Shown one piece after another: positions 1 to 8,058 of a DNA stretch of 64,000 nucleotides (the first letter of the stretch is position 1; the number at the start of each line of letters is the position of its first letter). The translations under genes and the position numbers were made by a program. The notes under the pieces are model-generated. The model was not told the origin of the DNA. It did not search any database and saw only the letters and a program-made list of their open reading frames with translations. The stretch is from Alsobacter metallidurans (GTDB taxonomy: Bacteria > Pseudomonadota > Alphaproteobacteria > Rhizobiales > Beijerinckiaceae), in the NCBI RefSeq assembly GCF_014636935.1, contig NZ_BMES01000001.1, positions 1,033,383 to 1,097,382 of the forward strand. Reading direction: 5' to 3'.

Positions 1-207
1 GGCGAGGCTCCCGAAGGCGCGTTCAAGGTGGAGGACGCGCCCGGCGTCGCGGTCGTCTCCCGGCCGGCCCCCGGCCGCAAATGCGCTCGCTCGTGGAAGT
101 TCTCCACCGAAATCGGCGCCGATCCCGACTACCCCGACGTCACGCCGCGCGACGCCGCCGCGTTGCGCGAATGGGATGCCGCCCACGCCGCGCAATCGGC
201 AGCGTGA
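1..207 (+). CDS. ileS: isoleucyl-tRNA synthetase, C-terminal end (partial)
   Basis: Frame 1 is open from the window edge and ends in TGA at 205-207, giving the last 68 residues of a protein cut off by the window. The segment contains the KCARSW motif of the C-terminal zinc-ribbon region of bacterial IleRS, then the short tail ([13 protein letters not shown]) usual in rhizobial IleRS. The enzyme charges tRNA-Ile in the cytoplasm. Only the first cysteine pair position is seen here and it reads C-A-R-S rather than C-x-x-C, so the metal site may be incomplete, as in many alphaproteobacterial forms. The stop overlaps the ATG of lspA (TGATG), a common ileS-lspA arrangement that supports the assignment. 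Confidence 0.85.
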   Translation, partial: GEAPEGAFKVEDAPGVAVVSRPAPGRKCARSWKFSTEIGADPDYPDVTPRDAAALREWDAAHAAQSAA

Positions 208-734
208 TGGCCGCGCGCTTGCCCTGGCTCGGCGGTCTTGCCGCCGCCGTGGCCCTGCTGGCCGACCAGGCGTCCAAGTTCTGGATCCTCAACGTATTCC
301 GGCTGCCCGAACGGCCGCCTGAGCGGGTCGGCCCGGTCGAACTCGTGATGGTGTGGAACCGCGGCGTGTCGTACGGGCTGTTCCAGCAGCACGAGGATTG
401 GGGCCGCTATCTGCTGGTGGCCCTTTCGATCATCGCCGCCATCGGGCTTGCGATCTGGCTCAAGCGCGCCAGCACCGCCCTGGTGGCGGTTGCGCTCGGA
501 TTGCTGATCGGCGGCGCGATCGGCAACGCCATCGACCGGTTGCTCTATGGGGCCGTGGCGGACTTCGTTCTGCTCTACTGGATCCCGTTTTTCCCCTACG
601 TGTTCAACGTCGCCGATTCGGCTATCGTTGCGGGAGTGGCCCTCCTTCTGTATGACTCCGTCGTCGTCGAAGGCCGCAAGGCGCGGCCGGCCGGGCAGGA
701 CGCCGCCGGGGCAGACCCGGGCGCAGGCATCTGA
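207..734 (+). CDS. lspA: lipoprotein signal peptidase (signal peptidase II)
   Basis: This is an inner-membrane aspartyl protease that removes signal peptides from diacylglyceryl-modified prolipoproteins. The 175-residue length fits the family. Signature blocks in order are DQASK (20-24), WNRGVSYGLF (50-59), GGAIGNAIDR (102-111), VADF with the presumed catalytic Asp119, and FNVADS with the second catalytic Asp137. Four hydrophobic segments are visible. The frame is open upstream to position 81, but the ATG at 207 overlaps the ileS stop and places the first transmembrane helix right at the N-terminus, so I chose it. Translation is probably coupled to ileS. The C-terminal 20 residues are Ala/Gly/Asp-rich and look like an unstructured tail. 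Confidence 0.96.
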   Translation: MAARLPWLGGLAAAVALLADQASKFWILNVFRLPERPPERVGPVELVMVWNRGVSYGLFQQHEDWGRYLLVALSIIAAIGLAIWLKRASTALVAVALGLLIGGAIGNAIDRLLYGAVADFVLLYWIPFFPYVFNVADSAIVAGVALLLYDSVVVEGRKARPAGQDAAGADPGAGI

Positions 735-822
735 GGTTCGGCGCAGCGCCTTGAATTGGCCGCGTTAGGTGGGCATCAGCTCGCAAGAGTTGCAGGGCTG
801 CCGGCGAAAGGGATCGCGTTCC

Positions 823-1491
823 ATGGTGTTCAAGCTCTCCACGAAACTGGCCCTCGCGGCCGCCGCCATGGCGGCTTCGCTGTCCTTCGGCACGCCCGCC
901 ATGGCCCAGAGCGAGACGCTCAACAGCCTGATGGGCTTCCTGGGTCTGCAGAGCGACGAGAAGCCCGAGATCGAATATCGCGAGCGCGCCCCGCTGGTGG
1001 TGCCGCCGAAGATCGAGCTGCGCCAGCCGCAGCAGTCGGCCGCCCGCGGCGCCAACTGGCCGACCGATCCTGACGTCGTGAAGGCGCGCAAGAAGGCCGC
1101 CGAGGCCCGCGTGCCCGTGCATGACACGCAGACCTACAAGCTGAACGAGGGCAAGCCGCTCAGCGTCTACGAGATGCGGGCCGGCCGCATGGAGGGCGCC
1201 GGCCTTCAAACCGGCCCGGCCAACCCCTACAAGGACGACCTGCGCGCCGAATTCTGGGCCGGCCCCGAGAAGATGCAGAACCGCGGAAAGCTGAGCGGCC
1301 CCAAGAAGGACGAGATGCTCGCCGGCGTCGAGCCCGAGCGCCAGTTCCTGACGGATCCGCCCGTCGGCTACCGCGCGCCCTCGGCCCGCGGCGCGATGGC
1401 GCTGCCGAAGGCTCCGGTGGAGCCCAAGCTGAGCGACAATCAGGAAGGCAGTCCCTACGAAATGTGGCGCAAGCCCAAGCCCGTCGAATAA
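823..1491 (+). CDS. secreted protein of unknown function
   Basis: This 222-residue protein has a clear Sec signal peptide: Lys near the start, an Ala-rich hydrophobic core, and a probable cleavage after the A-M-A at about residue 28. The mature part is rich in Pro, Lys and Glu and lacks obvious enzyme motifs or repeats. I do not recognise a named family. Similar secreted proteins beside lspA are familiar from rhizobial genomes, which is recollection rather than proof. The frame is open from a GTG at 769, but the ATG at 823 starts the signal peptide and is preceded by GAAAGG, so it is the better start. A strong terminator follows at 1513, so this gene ends the ileS-lspA transcript. Confidence 0.8.
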   Translation: MVFKLSTKLALAAAAMAASLSFGTPAMAQSETLNSLMGFLGLQSDEKPEIEYRERAPLVVPPKIELRQPQQSAARGANWPTDPDVVKARKKAAEARVPVHDTQTYKLNEGKPLSVYEMRAGRMEGAGLQTGPANPYKDDLRAEFWAGPEKMQNRGKLSGPKKDEMLAGVEPERQFLTDPPVGYRAPSARGAMALPKAPVEPKLSDNQEGSPYEMWRKPKPVE

Positions 1492-1512
1492 GCGAGCGCC
1501 TGAAGCCGACCC

Positions 1513-1549
1513 GAGGGGCCCTGTCGAAAGGCAGGGCCCCTCTCTATAT
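1513..1549 (+). terminator. Rho-independent terminator after the lspA-linked gene
   Basis: A perfect 11-bp inverted repeat, GAGGGGCCCTG (1513-1523) and CAGGGCCCCTC (1532-1542), is separated by an 8-base loop and followed by the pyrimidine-rich TCTATAT. It lies 21 bases after the stop of the secreted protein gene and ahead of the M16 peptidase genes, separating two transcripts. Confidence 0.85.
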
Positions 1550-1615
1550 CTGGAGCCACAGCCGGGCGTCGCGTCACCCTGACCTTCGACGCGAGCCCTC
1601 CGGTCGAGGATCATC

Positions 1616-2935
1616 ATGACAGTCGCCGACGCTCCCGCCGCCTCTTCCGCACCCGCGCACGGCGAGGGCCCCCAGGTCTCTGATTTCAAGCTCGCCAACG
1701 GCCTCGAAGTGGTGGTGATCCCCGATCACCGCACGCCTGTGGTCACGCATATGATCTGGTACCGCAACGGCTCGGCGGATGATCCGATCGGCAAGTCCGG
1801 CATCGCGCATTTCCTCGAGCACCTGATGTTCAAGGGCACGGCCAGCCACCCGCAGGGCGAGTTCTCCAACATCGTGGCGGAGCTCGGCGGGCAGGAGAAC
1901 GCCTTCACGTCGCTGGACTACACGGCCTATTACCAGCGCGTCGCCAAGGAGCACCTCGGCGCCATGATGGAGCTCGAGGCCGATCGGATGAGCAACCTCG
2001 TGCTCTCCGACGACGTGGTCGCGCCCGAGCGCGACGTGGTGCTGGAAGAGCGCCGCATGCGGGTCGAGACCGACCCGGGCGCGCAGCTCGGCGAGTCGGT
2101 CGCCTCCGCGCTGTTCACGCACCACCCCTACGGCATCCCGATCATCGGCTGGATGCACGAGATCGAGAAGCTGGACCGCACCGACGCGCTGGACTTCTAC
2201 AAGCGCTTCTACACGCCCGAGAACGCCATCCTGGTGGTGGCCGGCGACGTGACGGCGGACGAGGTCCGCGCCTTGGCCGAGACCACCTATGGCCGCGTGC
2301 CCGCGCACGGTCAGGCGCCGAACCGCCAGCGGCCGCAGGAGCCCGAGACGCGCGCCTATCGGCGCGTCAGCCTGGCGGACCCCAAGGTCGAGCAGCCCTC
2401 GCTGCAGCAGGCCTTTCTTGCGCCGTCTTACTCCACGGCCGAGCCCGGCGACGCCGAGGCGCTGGACGTGCTGACGCAGATCCTGGGCGCGCACGCGACC
2501 GGAAGGCTGCATCGCCGCCTCGTGATGGAGAAGCGGGTCGCCGTCGCGGCGGGCGCCTGGTACCAGGGCACGGCCGTGGACCGGACCCGCGTGGTGCTCT
2601 ACGCCGTGCCGCGCCCGGGCGTCTCGCTCGAGGACCTCGAGACCGAGATCGAGGCGACGGTGGCCGACCTTGTGGCCAACGGGGTCGACGCCAAGGAACT
2701 CGAGCGCGCCAAGACGCGCCTGATCGCCGACACCGTCTACGCCCAGGACAGCCAGGCGTCGCTGGCCCGCATCTACGGCTCCACGCTCGCCACCGGCGGC
2801 CGCGTGCAGGACGTGGCGCGCTGGCCGCAAGATATCGAGACGGTCACGGCCGAGGCCGTCCGGCAGGCCGCCGCGCGCTGGCTGCCGCCGCGCCGCTGCG
2901 TCAGCGGCTATCTGGTGAAGGACGAGGCGGCCTGA
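1616..2935 (+). CDS. M16 family zinc metallopeptidase, catalytic subunit
   Basis: This is a 439-residue insulinase-family (M16B) peptidase. The inverted zinc motif HFLEH is intact (His65, Glu68 as general base, His69). The downstream glutamate ligand is present in the block LEERRMRVE, about 75 residues later, as the family requires. The C-terminal half is the second, inactive M16 domain. No signal peptide is visible, so the protein may be cytoplasmic or exported by an unrecognised route. The next gene encodes an M16 protein without the zinc motif, and the two probably form a heterodimer like mitochondrial processing peptidase. The start is an ATG after GAGG. The gene is often annotated pqqL or processing peptidase, but the substrate is unknown. 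Confidence 0.93.
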   Translation: MTVADAPAASSAPAHGEGPQVSDFKLANGLEVVVIPDHRTPVVTHMIWYRNGSADDPIGKSGIAHFLEHLMFKGTASHPQGEFSNIVAELGGQENAFTSLDYTAYYQRVAKEHLGAMMELEADRMSNLVLSDDVVAPERDVVLEERRMRVETDPGAQLGESVASALFTHHPYGIPIIGWMHEIEKLDRTDALDFYKRFYTPENAILVVAGDVTADEVRALAETTYGRVPAHGQAPNRQRPQEPETRAYRRVSLADPKVEQPSLQQAFLAPSYSTAEPGDAEALDVLTQILGAHATGRLHRRLVMEKRVAVAAGAWYQGTAVDRTRVVLYAVPRPGVSLEDLETEIEATVADLVANGVDAKELERAKTRLIADTVYAQDSQASLARIYGSTLATGGRVQDVARWPQDIETVTAEAVRQAAARWLPPRRCVSGYLVKDEAA

Positions 2936-3022
2936 GCCGCGTCGTCCCGATCGCCTGACCCTGTTGTTGTGGCGCGATCCCGGCTGGTTCGGGCGTTGCG
3001 CAGTCGAGAATCGAGCATCGCC

Positions 3023-4312
3023 ATGAACGCGCCCGTCCAGCCCGAGAGAGCCTCCCACGCCTCGCGCATCCAGCGCGTCTCCACCCGCTGCGGCGTCGAG
3101 GCCTGGCTGGTGGAGGACTATACGGTGCCGCTGGTGGCGCTGGAATTCGCCGCGCTGGGCGGATCCTCGCAAGACCCGGCCGGCAAGCCGGGCGTGTCCT
3201 ACTTCCTCTCCGGCATCCTGGACGAGGGCGCGGGCCCCTACGATTCCGCCGCCTTTCACGAGCGCCTGGACGAGTTCGCCATCGAGCTGCGCTTTCACAC
3301 CGACCGCGACGTGTTCTCCGGCCACCTGCGCACGCTCGCCAAGCGCAAGGACGAGGCCTTCGACATGCTGCGCCTCTGCCTCGCGGAGCCGCGCTTCGAC
3401 GACGAGCCGATGGAGCGTGTGCGCCACCAGATCGAGGCCGGGATTCGGCATGAGATCAACGACCCCGACAGCATGGCGAGCCGGGCCTTTTTCGAGACCG
3501 CGTTCCCGGGCCATCCTTATGGCCGCGCCGTGCACGGCTCGCTTGAAAGTCTGCCTACGATCGGCCGGGACGACCTCCTGGACTACCGCCGCCGCGTGAT
3601 CGCCCGCGACGCCATCCGGATCGGCGTGGTCGGAGCCATCGACGCCGCGACGCTCTCGGCCGCGCTCGACAGCATCTTCGGCGACCTCCCGGCCAAGGCC
3701 GAGCGCGCGCCTGTCGCCGACGTTAAGCCGGCCGCGATCGGGACCCGCAAGGTCATCGACCTCGACATCCCGCAATCCTCCGTGCGCTTCGGCGGCCCCG
3801 GCTTGGCGCGCCGCGATCCGGACTGGATTCCCGGGCTCGTGGTCAACCACATCCTGGGCGGCGGCGTCTTCTCGGCGCGCCTGTTCCGCGAAGTCCGTGA
3901 AAAGCGCGGCCTCGCTTATTCGGTTTACTCGCACCTGGCGCCGCTGCAGCACGCCGCGATGTTCATGGGCGGCACCTCGACCAAGAACGAGCGCACGGCC
4001 GAATCCATTGCGCTGATCGAGAGCGAGATCCTCGGCATGGCCGAGCATGGGCCCACCGCGGATGAACTCGACAAGGCCAAGAAGTACCTGATCGGCTCCT
4101 ATGCGCTGAACTTCGATACGTCGACCAAGATCGCCGGCCAGCTCGTCCGCATCCAGCTCGATGATCTCGGGGTCGACTACATGGACCGGCGCAACGGCCT
4201 CGTGCAGGCCGTCACGCTCGAGGACACGGCCCGTGTCGCCAAGCGGCTTCTCGGCGAGGGCAAACTGCTTGTTACAGTGGTGGGACGCCCAGTGGGACTG
4301 TACTCGGAATAA
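3023..4312 (+). CDS. M16 family peptidase-like protein, non-catalytic subunit
   Basis: A 429-residue M16 protein. At the place of the zinc motif it reads YFLSGILDEG, so the HxxEH residues are lost and it cannot bind zinc in the usual way. The C-terminal half keeps the substrate-handling block FREVREKRGLAYSVYS with the Arg/Tyr pair typical of the partner subunit. This matches the regulatory or substrate-binding chain of dimeric bacterial M16B enzymes, and the upstream catalytic gene is the obvious partner. The frame is open from 2969, but the ATG at 3023 begins the conserved-looking protein. An 87-base gap separates the two genes, and co-transcription is likely. Confidence 0.9.
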   Translation: MNAPVQPERASHASRIQRVSTRCGVEAWLVEDYTVPLVALEFAALGGSSQDPAGKPGVSYFLSGILDEGAGPYDSAAFHERLDEFAIELRFHTDRDVFSGHLRTLAKRKDEAFDMLRLCLAEPRFDDEPMERVRHQIEAGIRHEINDPDSMASRAFFETAFPGHPYGRAVHGSLESLPTIGRDDLLDYRRRVIARDAIRIGVVGAIDAATLSAALDSIFGDLPAKAERAPVADVKPAAIGTRKVIDLDIPQSSVRFGGPGLARRDPDWIPGLVVNHILGGGVFSARLFREVREKRGLAYSVYSHLAPLQHAAMFMGGTSTKNERTAESIALIESEILGMAEHGPTADELDKAKKYLIGSYALNFDTSTKIAGQLVRIQLDDLGVDYMDRRNGLVQAVTLEDTARVAKRLLGEGKLLVTVVGRPVGLYSE

Positions 4313-4465
4313 TAATTCGGTGTCTTTTGGATTATCCAAAATCAATATTAACTACGCAGTAGCCACAATCTCTTTCGTGTTGCTAAATAACATTTTTTTA
4401 TAGAGTCGAAGACTATCGTTCGGCAACCGAGCGCACATGGTTGCTCGTCCGGATGATAGAGTACG
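4313..4465 (+). promoter_or_regulatory. AT-rich intergenic island with palindrome, probable tadG promoter region
   Basis: The 153 bases between the M16 pair and the TadG-like gene are strikingly AT-rich against the GC-rich surroundings. They contain a perfect 17-base palindrome, TTTTGGATTATCCAAAA (4325-4341), and a run of seven T at about 4393-4399. The palindrome could be an operator, or a weak hairpin ending the M16 transcript. The AT-rich stretch is a good place for the tadG promoter, but I cannot assign -35 and -10 boxes with confidence. Confidence 0.45.
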
Positions 4466-5731
4466 ATGTTCGCTGCCCACGCCCGACGCCTTCGAGCCGA
4501 TGAGCGCGGCGCCGTCGCGGTCGTGTTCGCGTTCGTGCTGATCCCGATGGTGCTCTTCGCCGGCGTGGCGATGGACTACACGCGCTTCGCATCCGCGAAA
4601 GCCAAGCTCGACGCAGCCGCCGATGCAGCCGTGCTGGCGGCCACCAGCAACTCCACCAATACGGCCTCGGCCGAGGCGGCCCGCAAGATCGCGCAGGACC
4701 TGTTCTCCACCCTCGCCGACAACGCTCGGCCGCTGAACGTCGATGGACTGAACGTCACCGTGAGCGACAAGGGTGTCGACCGCACCGCGCAGCTTTCCTA
4801 CACGGCTCGCATGCGCACGACGCTTGGCGGCGTCGTGGGCATGGAGTGGATGACCGCCAACGGCTACGCGACATCCGCGCAGAGCCGCGCGCCCTACCTT
4901 GACTTCTACCTCGTGCTCGACAACTCGCCCTCCATGGGCGTGGGCGCGACCACGGCCGACATCGCCAAGATGGTGGCCAACACGAGCGACAAGTGCGCCT
5001 TTGCGTGCCACGACATGTCGAACGCCAACAACTACTACGACCTCGCCAAGAAACTGGGCGTCACGACCCGCATCGACGTGCTGCGCTCCGCGACTCAGAG
5101 CCTGATGGACACGGCCGCCAGCCTCGCCGCGATGCCGAACCAGTTCCGCATCGGCATCTATGACTTCGGCGCCGACGCCGCCAACGCCAAGCTCACCGAA
5201 ATTACGCCGCTGACCCCCATCCTGGCCAACGCAAAAGCCAAGGCGGGCACGATCGACCTGATGACGGTGCCGTACCAGAACTACAACAACGACATGCTGA
5301 CGCCGCTGACCGCGATCATGCAGGCCGCCAACCAGACCATCTCGGATCCGGGCGACGGCTCCGGCCCGTCCACGCCCCAGAAGGTGATGTTCCTGGTCTC
5401 GGACGGCGTGGCGGATGAGTACAACCCCACCGGCTGCAGCCGGCCGACAGCCGGCGGCGGCCGCTGCCAGGCGCCCATCACGGTGTCGCAGTGCGACGCC
5501 ATCAAGGCGCGCGGAGTCCGGATCGCGGTGCTCTACACCACCTACCTGCCGCTGCCGACCAACGGTTGGTACAACACCTGGCTGGCGCCCTTCGCGGGCG
5601 CGATCAGCCCCCGGATGTCGGCCTGCGCCAGCCCGGGCCTGTTCTTCGAGGTCAGCCCATCCCAGGGCATCGCGGAGGCCATGGCGGCGCTGTTCAAGCA
5701 GGCCGTGGTGGTCGCCCGCCTCACCAAGTAA
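4466..5731 (+). CDS. TadG-like pilus assembly protein with von Willebrand A domain
   Basis: A 421-residue protein. The N-terminus (RADERGAVAVVFAFVLIPM) is the TadE/TadG-type segment: a charged stretch, then one transmembrane helix at about residues 15-36 and an alpha-helical, Ala-rich region. From about residue 146 there is a von Willebrand factor A domain whose MIDAS motif D-x-S-x-S is intact (Asp152, Ser154, Ser156). Several cysteines (CAFAC and two near the C-terminus) suggest disulphides outside the membrane. TadG proteins belong to Flp/Tad pilus systems, but no other tad gene is adjacent here; the only related gene is a lone Flp pilin about 29 kb away. The gene has its own AT-rich upstream region. 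The function in adhesion or pilus anchoring is inferred from the family. Confidence 0.85.
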   Translation: MFAAHARRLRADERGAVAVVFAFVLIPMVLFAGVAMDYTRFASAKAKLDAAADAAVLAATSNSTNTASAEAARKIAQDLFSTLADNARPLNVDGLNVTVSDKGVDRTAQLSYTARMRTTLGGVVGMEWMTANGYATSAQSRAPYLDFYLVLDNSPSMGVGATTADIAKMVANTSDKCAFACHDMSNANNYYDLAKKLGVTTRIDVLRSATQSLMDTAASLAAMPNQFRIGIYDFGADAANAKLTEITPLTPILANAKAKAGTIDLMTVPYQNYNNDMLTPLTAIMQAANQTISDPGDGSGPSTPQKVMFLVSDGVADEYNPTGCSRPTAGGGRCQAPITVSQCDAIKARGVRIAVLYTTYLPLPTNGWYNTWLAPFAGAISPRMSACASPGLFFEVSPSQGIAEAMAALFKQAVVVARLTK

Positions 5732-5743
5732 GGCGCCGGCGCG

Positions 5744-7204
5744 TCAGACTTCCTGCACCAGCTTGTGCAGGAAGCGCTCCACATCCGTGTTGAGCCGGTC
5801 CGCCGCGAGCTGGACCGAGGTGGCGGCGCTGCCCGCCGTGAGCGCGCTGCCCTTGGTGCGGTCCGCCGCGCCCGCCGCCCGCGTCGAGAACTCGCGCATG
5901 TTCTCCGCGCCACGCGAGATGAAGCTCACCGCGGTGGCGATTTCCTCGATGGCGGCGTGCTGCTGCTCCACCGAGGCGGCGATCTCGATGGCGCTCTCGT
6001 CGATGCTGTCCAGCGCCGACGCGAAGAACCGAACGCCGTCCACGGTGCGCTTGGAGATGCTCACCACTTCGTCCACCTGCCGCTCGATCGCGACCGCCGC
6101 CGTGGCGGTCTGGGCCGAGAGGGACTTCACCTCGTTGGCCACCACCGCGAAGCCACGGCCGGCCTCGCCGGCGCGCGCCGCCTCGATGGTGGCGTTGAGG
6201 GCCAGGAGGTTGGTCTGCTGGGCGACGTTGCGGATCATGTCCACGAAGGAGGCGATGCGGTCGATCGAGCCCGAGAGCTCGTCGGCCAACGCCTGCGCCT
6301 CGGCTGCGCGGTCGCGGCCCTGGCAGGTTAGCATTGCGGTTTCGCTCATCCGGTTGGCGATCTCGCCGATCGCGCTGGTCAGCTCCTGCGTGGCCATGTG
6401 CACCATCGGGGCGCGCTCGGCCGTCGAGGCCGCGCAATCCTCCACCTGGGTGGCGAGCTCCGACGCGCTGGTCGACATCGTGGTGAGCGACCCGCTGGTG
6501 TCGTGCATCTCGCGCGCAGCCTGATCGAACGATCCGCGCAGCTCCGCGATCGTCTGCGGAAAGGCCCTGGCCATGTCGACGATGTGCCGGTGTGCGCGGC
6601 TCTCGCGCTCCGCCACGAGCTGGTAGTCGGCCGCCAGCCTAGCGGCTTCGGCGCGCGATTCTTCGGCCTGCGCGAGCGCCCGCTCGCTGGTGCCGAAGGC
6701 TTCGGCGAGCTTGCTCGTGAGTAACGACAGGGCCGCCACTTCCACCGCCACCACGAAGCCGTGCAGCAGAACCCGCGCCATGCTGGACGCGGCCGGGAAC
6801 ACCGCGCCCGGATACACGGCGTTCAGCACGAGATGGTGCAAGACCACGAAGCCGGCCGCCGCCACGAGGGACCGCCAGCAGCACCACGCCGCCGCGATCG
6901 CCAGCGCGGCGAAGAACGTCATGTGGACGTCCAGGATGACGCCCGAACCCTCGGCGCAGAGCAGATAAAGCGCCCCGTAGGCCACAATCGCGATGGAGGT
7001 TACGACCCGCGTCGCCAGGACCGTGCCCCAGGCGCGGTAGGCGGCTGAGCACGCCAGCGTCAGCGTGAGGCTGACGGCGATCAGCAGCGCAGCCTGCTCA
7101 CGCTCGGCCAGCAGCGCGAGGCCGGCCACCAAGGCGGCGTTGAACCAGAGAAACGCAAGAAACCGTGGCGCGACCCACGCGCGAAATTGTTGAAGCATGG
7201 TCAT
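5744..7204 (-). CDS. methyl-accepting chemotaxis protein with six-helix membrane sensor
   Basis: A 486-residue chemoreceptor. Residues 10-165 form about six hydrophobic helices with almost no periplasmic domain, so the sensor is probably in the membrane. Histidines lie in or beside helices (His94 in DVHMTFF, His123-His124 in LHHLVLN, His148). There is no clear HAMP domain. The C-terminal half is the coiled-coil signalling domain with the conserved hairpin tip around residues 328-352 ([19 protein letters not shown]). It would signal to CheA/CheW at the cell pole. A small membrane-protein gene ends 3 bases upstream, so the two are probably co-transcribed. The ATG at 7204 is used; an in-frame ATG lies two codons later. 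A 10-bp stem hairpin sits in the last codons. Confidence 0.93.
   Translation of the reverse strand: MTMLQQFRAWVAPRFLAFLWFNAALVAGLALLAEREQAALLIAVSLTLTLACSAAYRAWGTVLATRVVTSIAIVAYGALYLLCAEGSGVILDVHMTFFAALAIAAAWCCWRSLVAAAGFVVLHHLVLNAVYPGAVFPAASSMARVLLHGFVVAVEVAALSLLTSKLAEAFGTSERALAQAEESRAEAARLAADYQLVAERESRAHRHIVDMARAFPQTIAELRGSFDQAAREMHDTSGSLTTMSTSASELATQVEDCAASTAERAPMVHMATQELTSAIGEIANRMSETAMLTCQGRDRAAEAQALADELSGSIDRIASFVDMIRNVAQQTNLLALNATIEAARAGEAGRGFAVVANEVKSLSAQTATAAVAIERQVDEVVSISKRTVDGVRFFASALDSIDESAIEIAASVEQQHAAIEEIATAVSFISRGAENMREFSTRAAGAADRTKGSALTAGSAATSVQLAADRLNTDVERFLHKLVQEV
5749..5774. other. perfect hairpin at the convergent 3' ends of tadG-like and MCP genes
   Basis: CTTCCTGCAC (5749-5758) and GTGCAGGAAG (5765-5774) form a 10-bp stem with a 6-base loop. 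It lies inside the final codons of the chemoreceptor and 18 bases after the tadG-like stop. No U-tract follows on either strand, so it is not a standard terminator. It may stabilise or end both convergent mRNAs. Confidence 0.5.
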
Positions 7205-7207
7205 GGG

Positions 7208-7657
7208 TCAGCTCTTGGACGGAGTGGCGCAGGCGAAGGACGACAGCGGGCTGAGGACCAGCAATGCGCCGGCCCGGCGCAGCCGGGCCCGGAATCCGTC
7301 GTCGTCAGCGGTTGCGATGACGATCCAGGACCAACTGGCGGCGCGCACGATCTGGCCGTCGCTGCGCGCCACCAGCGAGGCGGCGGCTTCCGCCCCGAAA
7401 GGATTGACCACTATCGCGTAGGGCCCCGGCCCTCGGGCGCCCAACTCGAGCAAGAGTAGCGGGACCAGAATGGCCGTGATCGCCCCCAGTATCGCAAGCG
7501 TTTCGGCGCAGCGCGCCGGAATCGCGCGCCACGTGTCGCCAGTCGCGCGGGGGATCGCGATGGCGCTCGCATAGTCTGTAGGGAGCACTAATATAGTCCG
7601 AGAGTTGTAAGACCTCTCTTTTCTGGCGCGGATTTCTGAAGAGCCGATTAAGTCCAC
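7208..7657 (-). CDS. small single-pass membrane protein of unknown function
   Basis: A protein of up to 149 residues with one hydrophobic segment (about residues 52-70, LAILGAITAILVPLLLLELG). It is followed by a small globular part resembling the GARGPGPYAIVVNPF-type proteins common in rhizobia that have no assigned function. The frame opens with GTG at 7657, but the first 23 codons are AT-rich and the GTG at 7588 is an equally possible start; neither has a clear ribosome site. The stop lies 3 bases before the chemoreceptor start, so the two genes are likely one operon and the protein may assist or modulate that receptor (inference). Confidence 0.6.
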   Translation of the reverse strand: MDLIGSSEIRARKERSYNSRTILVLPTDYASAIAIPRATGDTWRAIPARCAETLAILGAITAILVPLLLLELGARGPGPYAIVVNPFGAEAAASLVARSDGQIVRAASWSWIVIATADDDGFRARLRRAGALLVLSPLSSFACATPSKS

Positions 7658-8058
7658 ATTTATCAGGTCGTTAAATCGATTTTAGCAAGAGATCGCCCTG
7701 GGGCGCTGGCGGGCTGGGTAGGCTCGTCACGGCTGCGGTGCTGAACGTCCGGCGCGGGTTTGTAGTACAGCTGCCTGCGTGCATGTAAGCCATTGATTTG
7801 CAATGGAAATGATGACGCTGGCAGAGCGGCTCTGTGCCAAGCCGCCCATTGGGCGCTCGCATACCGGGGATATGCAGGATCTATCCCTGTTTCACATCGC
7901 TCAATACCACGGCTGTCCCAAGCGCCGCCGGGGCGGCCTGCACGGCGCAACGGCGTCCGCCACATCTGTAGATTATAGCGCCAGCGACAACGCGCCACAG
8001 GCTCGCCGGCGATCAACTCGGAGGGCGGCGCATCGCTGCGCCGCCGCTCGATGGCGCG
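7658..8058. other. gene-free stretch upstream of the MCP operon
   Basis: About 400 bases hold no convincing gene, tRNA or terminator. Short frames on both strands lack ribosome sites and protein-like composition. The left end (7658-7690) is AT-rich and probably contains the promoter of the leftward small protein/MCP operon. The rest lies downstream of the leftward substrate-binding protein gene ending at 8059. Confidence 0.5.

Noticed and set aside
7663-8016. Small minus-strand frames in the gap at 7658-8058.
   Set aside because: Frequent rare-type residues, no ribosome site, no hydrophobic or domain pattern.
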